From Pedobacter rhizosphaerae (lineage in GTDB: Bacteria > Bacteroidota > Bacteroidia > Sphingobacteriales > Sphingobacteriaceae): DNA of 54,904 nucleotides. Shown piece by piece: positions 8,734-16,497 of this stretch. A program made the position numbers and the translations under genes. The notes beneath the pieces are model-generated. The model was not told where the DNA came from, did no database searches, and saw only the letters and a program-made list of their open reading frames with translations. Every line of letters starts with the position of its first letter. The stretch's first letter is position 1. Location: assembly GCF_900111155.1 (NCBI RefSeq), contig NZ_FOGG01000035.1, positions 1 to 54,904 of the forward strand, given 5' to 3'.

Positions 8734-10065
8734 TTACTCTATGCCATAACGTTCCATTTTGGCATAAAGCGTTTTACGATCGATATTCAGAATTTTTGCT
8801 GCCTTAGATTTATTGTGTTTTACCTTAATCAGCGTTTCAGCAATCAAAGCTTTTTCATTTTGCTCATTCAGCGCTTTCAGATCAGAAGGATTACCTGCAG
8901 AAGTTTGTTGCTGTACCGCAATAGTCATTTCATCTGGCAAGGCCGTAATTTGAGCAGTTTCGCCAGGCGTGAGTAAAACCATTCTTTTAATTACATTACT
9001 CAGCTCCCTTAAATTGCCTGGCCAATCATAATTTAACAAGAGAGATTTCGCCTCAGCAGAAATATTTTTGACGTTTCTGCCTAAGTCGCGGTTAGAAAGC
9101 TGGATGAAGTGATTGATGAATAATTCGATATCGCTACCACGGTCTCTTAAGGGCGGCAACTGTATTTTAAATTCATTTAAACGATGGTACAAATCTTCCC
9201 TGAACTCGCCATGTTGCATGCTGCCTGCTAAATCATCATTGGTTGCTGTAATAATTCTTACGTTTACCGGAATTTGCTTGGTACTTCCCAAAGGCTGAAT
9301 TACCCGCTCTTGAAGCGCACGAAGCAATTTTATCTGAACCTCATAACTTAAATTTCCAACCTCATCTAAAAATAACGTTCCGCCATCTGCCGCTTCAAAT
9401 TGCCCTTTTTTATCGTTAAGCGCTCCTGTAAAGGCTCCCTTAATATGTCCGAACAGTTCGCTGGCAGCCAAATCTTTAGAAAGGGCACCACAATCTATCG
9501 CTACAAAAGGTTTGTCTGCACGCTTGCTTTCCTGATGTAATGTTCTTGCCGCAAATTCTTTTCCTGTACCACTTTCCCCTTGAATGATGACCGACATATC
9601 TGTTGGCGCAACCAGGGCAATGTGTTCATATAATCGATCAGCAATGGCACTTTTACCCCTAATTAAGTCAGATTCAGTAACTTGTATTTCAGCTGTGGCA
9701 GCATCTTTTTTGGTAAGGGAGTTTTTAATCACCATTAAAAGCTCGTCTGGGTTTACAGGCTTGGTGATATAGTCAAAGGCACCCATCTGCATAGATTTTA
9801 CAGCAGTTCTTACATCATTAAAACTGGTCATGATAATAAGCGGAATAGCTAAGCCCAATTCGCGGATGTGGGAGAGTACATCCAAACCTACACCATCAGG
9901 TAGGCGGTAATCAATTAAAAGGAGATCAAAATCCTGACGCTCAATAGCCTTAAATGATTGTTTAATGTGTGTTACAAGGGTAATGTTGTGACCGTTTTTC
10001 GTTAAAAAACCTTCAAGTAATTGAGCAAAAGTGGTATCGTCTTCTAAAATCAGGATTCTCGCCAT
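8734..10065 (-). CDS. Sigma-54-dependent response regulator, NtrC family
   Basis: The protein has a receiver domain (residues 3-120, acceptor D52 in LLIDYRLPDG), an AAA+ domain (about 140-365) and an HTH_8 Fis-type domain (about 400-440, KHNKSKAAKILNIDRKTLYAKM). The AAA+ domain has Walker A GESGTGKE, the sigma-54 contact loop GAFTGA, and the Walker B region GGTLFLDEVGNL. It should activate RpoN promoters after phosphorylation. Its 3' end is 9 bp from the convergent hybrid kinase, which has an HPt domain able to phosphorylate it. The targets are not shown by the sequence; the neighbouring secreted-protein genes upstream are one candidate. Confidence 0.95.
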   Translation of the reverse strand: MARILILEDDTTFAQLLEGFLTKNGHNITLVTHIKQSFKAIERQDFDLLLIDYRLPDGVGLDVLSHIRELGLAIPLIIMTSFNDVRTAVKSMQMGAFDYITKPVNPDELLMVIKNSLTKKDAATAEIQVTESDLIRGKSAIADRLYEHIALVAPTDMSVIIQGESGTGKEFAARTLHQESKRADKPFVAIDCGALSKDLAASELFGHIKGAFTGALNDKKGQFEAADGGTLFLDEVGNLSYEVQIKLLRALQERVIQPLGSTKQIPVNVRIITATNDDLAGSMQHGEFREDLYHRLNEFKIQLPPLRDRGSDIELFINHFIQLSNRDLGRNVKNISAEAKSLLLNYDWPGNLRELSNVIKRMVLLTPGETAQITALPDEMTIAVQQQTSAGNPSDLKALNEQNEKALIAETLIKVKHNKSKAAKILNIDRKTLYAKMERYGIE

Positions 10066-10077
10066 ACAACAAAAATA

Positions 10078-10106
10078 AGAAAAGCCAGTTAAAAACTGGC
10101 CTTTCT
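10078..10106 (-). terminator. Rho-independent terminator after the secreted-protein pair
   Basis: On the minus strand GGCCAGTT / AACTGGC with a short T-rich loop is followed by TTTTCTTATTTTTG. It lies between the stop of the small secreted protein at 10134 and the start of the response regulator at 10065. Confidence 0.75.
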
Positions 10107-10133
10107 TATACTAGGTAGATGTAATATTTAGGT

Positions 10134-10448
10134 TTATTGTACCGGTTTACCGTCTTTGTCAATTTTCACTGAACCTGTTTCAGCTTCTTTCTTAACATTA
10201 ATCAGGTAATATTCTTTTGTACCTTCTTTAACCGACCAGGCTTCGGTTGGAGTCCAGCCTTTGTAAGCATCAGATTTCAATGCTGTAGTTACTGGCTCAG
10301 GTAATTCTTCCAATTTTACTGGAGTTTTTACCGCACTATCTTGAACAGCAACGATTGCTGTAGTTTTGAAATCTTTTACTTCACATGCATTTGCTGCTGT
10401 TAATCCTGCTAAAGCTAAAAAGGTAGCTGATAAAATGAACTTTTTCAT
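10134..10448 (-). CDS. Small secreted PepSY-like protein, copy 1
   Basis: The 104-residue protein has a clear signal peptide (MKKFILSATFLALAGLTAANA) and a mature part of about 83 residues. The mature part contains LPEPVTTALKSD, GWTPTEAWSV, EYYLINVKK and KIDKDGKPVQ. This pattern (helix then beta strands, terminal DxDGKxV) resembles PepSY-like periplasmic proteins of Bacteroidota; the function is unknown. It is about 93% identical to the copy at 10533-10847, so the duplication is recent. A cysteine follows the signal cleavage site where the other copy has serine; AANAC is not a good lipobox. A hairpin GCAATG / CATTGC at 10468-10484 lies just upstream. Confidence 0.8.
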   Translation of the reverse strand: MKKFILSATFLALAGLTAANACEVKDFKTTAIVAVQDSAVKTPVKLEELPEPVTTALKSDAYKGWTPTEAWSVKEGTKEYYLINVKKEAETGSVKIDKDGKPVQ

Positions 10449-10532
10449 GATGTTTTTATTTTAGTTCGCAATGCTTAACATTGCTGTGATTAATACTTAT
10501 TTAATTATTGCAGAGCGCTACTTTAGTAAGGC

Positions 10533-10847
10533 TTATTGAACTGGCTTACCGTCTTTGTCAATTTTCACTGAACCAGTTTCAGCCTCTTTTTTCACATTGA
10601 TCAAGAAGTACTCTTTAGCACCTTCTTTAACTGACCATGCTTCTGTTGCAGTCCATCCTTTGTAAGCATCAGATTTTAATGCTGTTGTTACCGGCTCTGG
10701 CAATTCTTCTAATTTCACTGGGGTTTTAACCGCACTATCTTGAACAGCTACGATAGCTGTAGTTTTTAAATCTTTTACTTCACTTGCGTTTGCTGCTGTT
10801 AATCCGGCTAGAGCTAAAAAGGTAGCTGATAAAATGAACTTTTTCAT
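10533..10847 (-). CDS. Small secreted PepSY-like protein, copy 2
   Basis: The 104-residue paralogue of the gene at 10134-10448 has the same signal peptide and differs in only about seven residues (for example C22 to S, F26 to L, P to A in GWTATEAW). An in-frame ATG at 10880 would add 11 residues before the signal peptide; the ATG at 10847 is preferred because it gives a standard signal peptide and an exact match to copy 1. It lies 84 bp upstream of copy 1 on the same strand, probably in one transcript ending at the terminator 10078-10106. Abundant periplasmic function is inferred from the duplication only. Confidence 0.8.
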   Translation of the reverse strand: MKKFILSATFLALAGLTAANASEVKDLKTTAIVAVQDSAVKTPVKLEELPEPVTTALKSDAYKGWTATEAWSVKEGAKEYFLINVKKEAETGSVKIDKDGKPVQ

Positions 10848-11025
10848 AGATATAATTTTTAAAATTAATTTGTGTAACAATACTTGCTAAGGTTTCATAA
10901 TGATGCCAAAGCAACGATTTTTGTTTAATTAATTGATAATGAGGATATTGTATGTGTGCCAGAAAAAAATCCACTGTGGAATTTCTCCACACATTGTGGG
11001 TATCGGCTACAAAAAAGGTAGAATG

Positions 11026-11495
11026 ATCCATGATTCGTGGCGCAAGAACCAGCTCCGATTGAAAAATAACCACCCTGCCTATGCGCAGCCTCAAACACCC
11101 CCTCCTTAAAAAGTAGGGGAGTTAGATTTACGATGCCTTGCATGATATGCCCCCTGGTTCGTGGCGCGCGAACCAGTTCGTTTGAAAAATTACCACCCCT
11201 GCCTATGCGCAGCCTCTCACACCCCCTCCTTAAAAAGTAGGGGAGTTAGATTTACGATGCCTTGCATGATATGCCCCCTGGTTCGTGGCGGGCGAACCAG
11301 TTCGTTTGAAAAATTACCACCCCTGCCTATGCGCAGCCTCTCACACCCCCTCCTTGAAAAGTAGGGGAGTTAGATTTACGATGCCTTGCATGATATAATC
11401 CCCTGGTTCATGGCGCAAGAACCAGTTCCGGTTGAAACAACCACCCCTGCCTATGCACAGCCTCTCACACCCCCTCCTTAAAAAGTTGGGGAGTT
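11026..11495 (+). repeat. Four tandem ~124-bp intergenic repeats with internal hairpins
   Basis: The word GCCTATGCGCAGCCTC (copy 4: GCCTATGCACAGCCTC) recurs at 11077, 11201, 11324 and 11449, giving periods of 124, 123 and 125. Each unit holds an 8-bp hairpin CTGGTTCG / CGAACCAG (perfect in copies 2 and 3, decayed in 1 and 4), a second arm pair CCCCCTCCTT / AGTAGGGG, and in copies 1-3 ATGC-CTT-GCAT. The region does not look coding; open frames inside are by-products of the repeat. It lies between the secreted-protein pair and tRNA-Thr. The arrangement resembles REP-like elements; no RAYT transposase gene is seen in the window. Confidence 0.9.
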
Positions 11496-11708
11496 GCAAC
11501 TGCAAACTGAACGTCTTAGGTGCCTAAGGTGGTTAATATGTATATCACGGTTTTGGGAGCGCTAACCTCTCTTTTTCTCTGTGAAAAACTTGGTGCCCTT
11601 TGTGTTTAAAAAAATTAAGATGATCTAAACGAAGATGTAACACCAAAAAAAATAAAATTCCTTTTTCAGAAAAGAAGCTTTTTTTCTATACTTGCAGCCC
11701 GAAAGAAA

Positions 11709-11781
<73 letters not shown>

Positions 11782-11888
11782 CTTTTTTTACCTGATCTGG
11801 TATCTTTTCCCCCATTTTTTACAATTCTTTAAAAAAATCAGTACAAAATAATTCTTTTGCATCAGCGTATTCCGCTTAATTTGCACAC

Positions 11889-13055
11889 ATGCTTAAGTAT
11901 ATTTCAGCCGATTGGATTTTTCCTGTAAATAGTAGTCCAATCAAAAATGGTGTTATTGGCTTTAATAATGATGGAGAGATCAGGGAGGTTTTAAGGGCAG
12001 AAGATGCAGCAAATCTTAATGAGGAAATCAATTTCTATAAAGGTGCAATAGTTCCTGGCTTCATCAATACCCATTGTCACTTAGAACTTTCACATATGTT
12101 GAAACAGATTCCCGAACATACAGGTTTGGTTGATTTTGTTCAGCATATCATTAAAAACAGGCAACACGATGCTGCTGAAATAGAAACGGCCATGTTCACT
12201 GCAGATGCAGAAATGCACCAAAATGGAATCGTTGCTGTAGGCGATATTTCCAATCAGGTGGTTTCCAGAAAGATTAAAAGTGATAGCAACATTTACTACC
12301 ATACCTTTATAGAAGCAATGGGCTTTAACCCCGAAAGAGCAACTGCGATTATGGATTATGCCAGGTCGACAAAAGCGCAGTTTGACCCGCTTCCTACATC
12401 CATTGTTCCCCATGCACCTTATTCAGTTTCCGCTGAATTGTTTAATTTAATTGAACAAGAAGCTCAAAAGAATCACGACTTACTTAGTGTCCATAACCAG
12501 GAATCAGCCGCCGAAGATGCTTTTTTTGTCGATCAAACAGGTGATTTTCTGAAACTGTATAAATTTCTGGGCTTAGATATAGATTTTTATCAACCTTCAG
12601 GCAAAAGTTCGTTGGAAAGCTGGTTACCTCGCATAAACCAACAGAAAACCTTGTTGGTACACAATACATTTACCCAAGAGGCAGATATCGCATTTGCAAA
12701 AGCCCAGAACCCCAATGTATATTGGTGCCTTTGTCCGCAAGCTAACCTTTATATAGAGCATGCCTTGCCTGATGTAGATTTATTGCGAAAGGCTAACGTC
12801 AAGATCACGCTCGGCACAGACAGTTTGGCGAGTAATCATCAATTGAATATCCTGGCAGAAATGAAGACCCTTCAGCAACATAAACAAGTTCCTTTTGAAG
12901 AACTGCTCCAGTGGGCCACCCAAAATGGAGGCGCTTTCTTAGGGCTTGATCATCAGTTGGGAAGTATAGAAGTTGGTAAAAAGCCGGGTTTAAATTTAAT
13001 TCAGTTAAGTACCGACTGGGAAATTCTGAATGACCAGGTAGAAAAGATAATTTAA
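11889..13055 (+). CDS. Amidohydrolase family protein (cytosine deaminase/chlorohydrolase type)
   Basis: The 388-residue protein has the composite domain and TIM-barrel layout of COG0402 deaminases. Metal ligands are visible: HCHLE after PGFINT (HxH motif, about residues 61-63), HAPYSVS, HNQE and the late LGTDSLASN aspartate. Such enzymes remove amino groups or chlorine from purine- or triazine-like rings; the substrate here is not shown. One possibility is the aminofutalosine deaminase of the alternative menaquinone route, but nothing nearby supports it. The stop is 5 bp before the next gene's ATG, so the two are probably co-transcribed. Confidence 0.85.
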   Translation: MLKYISADWIFPVNSSPIKNGVIGFNNDGEIREVLRAEDAANLNEEINFYKGAIVPGFINTHCHLELSHMLKQIPEHTGLVDFVQHIIKNRQHDAAEIETAMFTADAEMHQNGIVAVGDISNQVVSRKIKSDSNIYYHTFIEAMGFNPERATAIMDYARSTKAQFDPLPTSIVPHAPYSVSAELFNLIEQEAQKNHDLLSVHNQESAAEDAFFVDQTGDFLKLYKFLGLDIDFYQPSGKSSLESWLPRINQQKTLLVHNTFTQEADIAFAKAQNPNVYWCLCPQANLYIEHALPDVDLLRKANVKITLGTDSLASNHQLNILAEMKTLQQHKQVPFEELLQWATQNGGAFLGLDHQLGSIEVGKKPGLNLIQLSTDWEILNDQVEKII

Positions 13056-13060
13056 GATTT

Positions 13061-14005
13061 ATGAATCCCATCTGCAACCTTTTCCATATAAAATATCCCA
13101 TTATCCAGGCCGGAATGGTTTGGTGTAGTGGCTGGCGCCTGGCCTCCGCAGTTTCTAATACAGGCGGCTTAGGTATCATCGGGGCAGGTTCCATGTACCC
13201 TGAAGTACTTCGAGCACATATTCAGAAATGCAAAGCTGCAACAGCAAAACCCTTTGCAGTTAATATCCCATTACTCTATCCCAATATTAAAGAAATCATT
13301 GATATTGTTGTTGAGGAAGAGGTTAAAATAGTTTTTTCCTCAGCCGGTAATCCTGCCACCTGGACAAGCTTCCTCAAAGAAAAGGGAATTACGGTGGTGC
13401 ATGTGGTGGCCAACACCAAATTTGCCTTAAAGGCACAGGAAGCCGGGGTAGATGCGATTGTTGCCGAGGGTTTTGAAGCAGGAGGGCACAACGGGAGAGA
13501 AGAAACCACAACCCTGTGTCTTATCCCAATAATTAAATCTGCGATAAAAATTCCTGTAATAGCAGCAGGGGGGATAGGCAGTGGTAAAGCCATGCTTGCC
13601 GCTTTCGCGCTTGGAGCCGATGCCGTTCAGGTAGGCTCTGCATTTGCTGTTGCCGAAGAATCTTCTGCACACCCGGCATTCAAAAATAAGATCATTTCAG
13701 CAACAGAAGGAGATACCAGACTGGCCATGAAGAAGCTGGTTCCGGTGAGGCTGTTAAAAAATGAGTTCGCTGAGGCTGTGGCAACCGCAGAGGCTGATGG
13801 CGCAAACAGAGAAGTATTGATCGCGCTGTTGGGTAGGGCTAGAGCTAAACTAGGGATGTTTGAAGGCGATATGGAAAATGGCGAGTTAGAAATTGGCCAG
13901 GTATCGGCCATGCTAAATGAAATTAAACCGGCGGGAGAGATTTTACAAGACATCTGGCAAGAATTTCTGGCCGAAAAGGATCGGGTTACCAAACTGGCGT
14001 TTTAA
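13061..14005 (+). CDS. Nitronate monooxygenase family flavoprotein
   Basis: The 314-residue FMN-binding TIM barrel belongs to the 2-nitropropane dioxygenase/FabK superfamily. Motifs are PIIQAGM near the N-terminus, NTGGLGIIGAGS, EGFEAGGHNG (active-site histidine in GGHxG), PVIAAGGIGSG and GADAVQVGSAFAVAEES. Class I enzymes oxidise alkyl nitronates; FabK members reduce enoyl-ACP. The sequence does not decide between these activities, although the AGGHNG motif fits both. It follows the amidohydrolase with only 5 bp between them. Confidence 0.88.
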   Translation: MNPICNLFHIKYPIIQAGMVWCSGWRLASAVSNTGGLGIIGAGSMYPEVLRAHIQKCKAATAKPFAVNIPLLYPNIKEIIDIVVEEEVKIVFSSAGNPATWTSFLKEKGITVVHVVANTKFALKAQEAGVDAIVAEGFEAGGHNGREETTTLCLIPIIKSAIKIPVIAAGGIGSGKAMLAAFALGADAVQVGSAFAVAEESSAHPAFKNKIISATEGDTRLAMKKLVPVRLLKNEFAEAVATAEADGANREVLIALLGRARAKLGMFEGDMENGELEIGQVSAMLNEIKPAGEILQDIWQEFLAEKDRVTKLAF

Positions 14006-14056
14006 ACACCCAAAGCAAATCTATTCGCCTTAAAAGATAAAATCAGAAATTAGTTT

Positions 14057-14064
14057 TACTTTTG
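14057..14064 (+). promoter_or_regulatory. -7 promoter box upstream of acylphosphatase
   Basis: TACTTTTG matches TAnnTTTG and ends 24 nt before the ATG at 14089. It overlaps the alternative TTG start at 14062, which argues for the downstream ATG as the true start. Confidence 0.5.
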
Positions 14065-14088
14065 AACGCAGCATTCAGGCTTAAATCT

Positions 14089-14409
14089 ATGAGTAAACAA
14101 AGAGAACATCCCGCTTCATCAGGACTCAAACATCTCAATATTGTGGTTACCGGGAAAGTGCAAGGTGTATTTTTTAGGGCGAGTACAAAGGCTGTTGCCG
14201 ATCAAATGGGTATTAAAGGTTTAGTGAAAAACCAAAAGGATGGTACCGTTTATATCGAAGCAGAGGGTAAACCGTTAATGTTAGATGCATTTCTGGATTG
14301 GTGCAAGGAAGGACCTGAAAAAGCTAAAGTAGAAGAAGTAACGGTTACCGAAGCCGAACTTAAAGACTTTAAAAACTTTGATGTAGTAAAGAAAAACCTG
14401 CTGTGGTAA
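14089..14409 (+). CDS. acyP: Acylphosphatase
   Basis: The 106-residue protein hydrolyses carboxyl-phosphate bonds. It carries the family signature VTGKVQGVFFRASTKAVAD with the catalytic arginine (FFRAST), and GLVKNQKDGTVYIEAEG with the catalytic asparagine. A TTG at 14062 is in frame and adds nine residues, but it lies inside a promoter-like box, so the ATG at 14089 is preferred. The extra N-terminal ~18 residues before the domain are polar. Single gene between convergently unrelated neighbours. Confidence 0.93.
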   Translation: MSKQREHPASSGLKHLNIVVTGKVQGVFFRASTKAVADQMGIKGLVKNQKDGTVYIEAEGKPLMLDAFLDWCKEGPEKAKVEEVTVTEAELKDFKNFDVVKKNLLW

Positions 14410-14491
14410 TTCCTGTTGAGCTAAATAAAATACTGTAAAACTGATTTATGCTACTGGCGCATCTGGTAGATAAGCGTAAAATTTAAATCCA

Positions 14492-15973
14492 TTGTCTGTA
14501 TATAAAAAGTTTGCTGGCCAAACACTCGTTTACGGTTTAAGTACCATATTCTCCAGGTTGTTCAATTTTATTTTGACTCCCATTTATACCGGCGTTTTTG
14601 CAACCGGTGTTTATGGGATTTTTACAACGTTGTTTGCGTACGCATCGATGATCAATGTTGTACTCACCTTCGGAATGGAGACCACTTTTTTCAGGTACTT
14701 AAATAAGCATGAAGATAAAAAGCAAGAGGTTTATAACAATTGCTTTTTAGTTATCGCATTTCTATCTTCCTTATTTTTAATTACGGGTTTAACCTTTTCT
14801 ACTTATTTTGCCAAGTTTACTTTAAATAGCGATTTGTCAAACCTGACCGATCAAAAAATGTACATCCAGCTCCTGGTTGGTGTATTGTTTATCGATGCTA
14901 TATCAGTTATCCCATTTGCTAAACTCCGTGCAGACGGAAAGCCTTTTCGATACAGCCTTTTGAAATTCATTAATATCGGATGTTTTGTTGGCCTTAATCT
15001 GGTTTTTATTTATGTTATTCCTTTCCTCATTCAAAAGGGATACGGTGCAGCATGGCTTTCATCGTGGTATCGCCCAAATTGGGTGGGTTATGTGTTTATA
15101 TCTAATTTCGCAGCAAGTGTTCTTACACTAATCTTGCTTATTCCTCAGTTTTTGCAAATAAAAATTAAATTCAGCAAAGCGCTTTTTAGTAATATGTTTG
15201 GATATAGCTGGCCAGTTCTGGTGGCGAATCTTTCCTTTATTATTAATGAAAATCTAGATAAAATCTTACTGGGTAAGTATTTGCCGCAGTCTATAGCCGA
15301 TCACGATACCGGTATTTATGGTGCCGTTTGTAAACTGGCTGTTTTTATAAGCATTTTTAATACGGCTTTCAGACTTGGAGCCGAACCTTTTTTCTTTAGT
15401 CACGCCAAGAATGAAAATGCCAGGAAAACTTACGCAACTATTCTGTATTATTTTGTATTGGCTTTAGCTATTCTATTTGTAGGACTTACTGCCAATATCG
15501 AAATCATTAAGCATTTTATCAATTCAAGATATTGGGTAGGTTTAAATGCCGTTCCATATCTTTTGTTTGGCTATGTTTGCTTAGGTATTTATATGAATTT
15601 GTCTGTTTGGTACCGGCTCTCTGATCAAACCCGTTTTGGACTTTACATATCTATGGTAGGTGCTGTTTTCACCATCATCATGAACATTATTCTTATCCCA
15701 AAATACAGTTATATAGGCTCTGCCATTGTTTCTATGCTGGCTTATTTCATCATTATGATTATTTCCTACGTTTTAGGACAAAAGTATTATCCCATTCCCT
15801 ATAATCTTAAAAAGATGGGGTCTTACTTATTGGCTTCGCTGGTGTTGGTTTATTTATCTTTCTGGGTATTTGAAAGGAACATTTATATCGGAAATGGGTT
15901 ACTTCTCCTGTTTATGGTAAGCATATTCTTGTTGGAGAAAAACGAAGTTAAAAAACTATTAAAGGGCAATTAG
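14492..15973 (+). CDS. Polysaccharide/lipid-linked oligosaccharide flippase, Wzx/MATE-like
   Basis: The 493-residue integral membrane protein has about 14 hydrophobic segments. It begins SVYKKFAGQTLVYGLSTIFSR and LFNFILTPIYTGVF, typical of the MOP-superfamily polysaccharide_synt branch. It probably flips undecaprenyl- or lipid-linked glycans across the inner membrane. The start is TTG at 14492, with no strong Shine-Dalgarno. dut follows 22 bp downstream, and a run of envelope genes continues to 20371, suggesting a shared transcript. The glycan substrate cannot be read from the sequence. Confidence 0.88.
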   Translation: MSVYKKFAGQTLVYGLSTIFSRLFNFILTPIYTGVFATGVYGIFTTLFAYASMINVVLTFGMETTFFRYLNKHEDKKQEVYNNCFLVIAFLSSLFLITGLTFSTYFAKFTLNSDLSNLTDQKMYIQLLVGVLFIDAISVIPFAKLRADGKPFRYSLLKFINIGCFVGLNLVFIYVIPFLIQKGYGAAWLSSWYRPNWVGYVFISNFAASVLTLILLIPQFLQIKIKFSKALFSNMFGYSWPVLVANLSFIINENLDKILLGKYLPQSIADHDTGIYGAVCKLAVFISIFNTAFRLGAEPFFFSHAKNENARKTYATILYYFVLALAILFVGLTANIEIIKHFINSRYWVGLNAVPYLLFGYVCLGIYMNLSVWYRLSDQTRFGLYISMVGAVFTIIMNIILIPKYSYIGSAIVSMLAYFIIMIISYVLGQKYYPIPYNLKKMGSYLLASLVLVYLSFWVFERNIYIGNGLLLLFMVSIFLLEKNEVKKLLKGN

Positions 15974-15995
15974 GATTAGTATATATCAGTTTACC

Positions 15996-16427
15996 ATGCA
16001 AATCAAAATCATCAATAAATCGGCACATGCCTTACCGCAATATGAAACTGCTCATGCTGCTGGCATGGATTTAAGGGCCTCTATTGCCGAAGAAATTATA
16101 CTTAAGCCCTTACAGCGGATGTTGGTTCCCACAGGACTTTTTATCGAGTTGCCTGTTGGCTATGAAGCACAGATCAGGCCCCGGAGTGGTTTGGCTTACA
16201 AACATGGAATCAGTATTGTAAATGCCCCCGGAACTATCGATGCAGATTATCGGGGAGAATTAAAAGTTTTACTCGTAAATTTATCTGATACAGATTTCAG
16301 TATTAATGATGGTGACCGGATTGCCCAGATGGTGATAGCGAAACATGAAACGGTTACCTGGCAGGCGGTAGCAGAACTTGGGGAAACAGCTCGTGGTGAA
16401 GGTGGGTACGGACATACGGGGAAGTAG
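15996..16427 (+). CDS. dut: dUTP diphosphatase
   Basis: The 143-residue trimeric dUTPase converts dUTP to dUMP and pyrophosphate. Five family motifs are visible: AGMDLRA (1), RPRSGLA (2), NAPGTIDADYRGE with the catalytic aspartate (3), GDRIAQMVI (4) and the C-terminal P-loop-like RGEGGYGHTGK (5). The last motif has GHTG where GSTG is commonest. The gene sits between a flippase and a TPR protein in a conserved Bacteroidota envelope cluster. Confidence 0.97.
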   Translation: MQIKIINKSAHALPQYETAHAAGMDLRASIAEEIILKPLQRMLVPTGLFIELPVGYEAQIRPRSGLAYKHGISIVNAPGTIDADYRGELKVLLVNLSDTDFSINDGDRIAQMVIAKHETVTWQAVAELGETARGEGGYGHTGK

Positions 16428-16435
16428 CTGAAATG

Positions 16436-16497
16436 ATTAATTTTGAAGGAGTGAATTTTGAATGATTGAATGAAGGGTTGAATTTTTGAATGTTGCT
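16436..16497 (+). repeat. Low-complexity TTGAATG word repeats
   Basis: Between dut and the TPR gene the sequence is built from imperfect copies of TTGAATGA (for example TTGAAGGAG, TTTTGAATGATTG, AATGAAGGGTTGAA). This is the same word class as the GAATGAGT repeat at 36291. Confidence 0.6.

Noticed and set aside
10848..10920. Sigma-54 promoter for the secreted-protein pair
   Set aside because: TGGCAT is present on the minus strand, but the -12 element reads TGAA instead of TTGC, so the match is too weak to list.
11161..11364. 67-residue open frame in the repeat tract
   Set aside because: The translated frame is simply the repeat itself, with no conserved composition or start signals.
11026..11495. 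CRISPR array
   Set aside because: The repeated unit is about 124 bp with no unique spacers between short direct repeats, and no cas genes are present.
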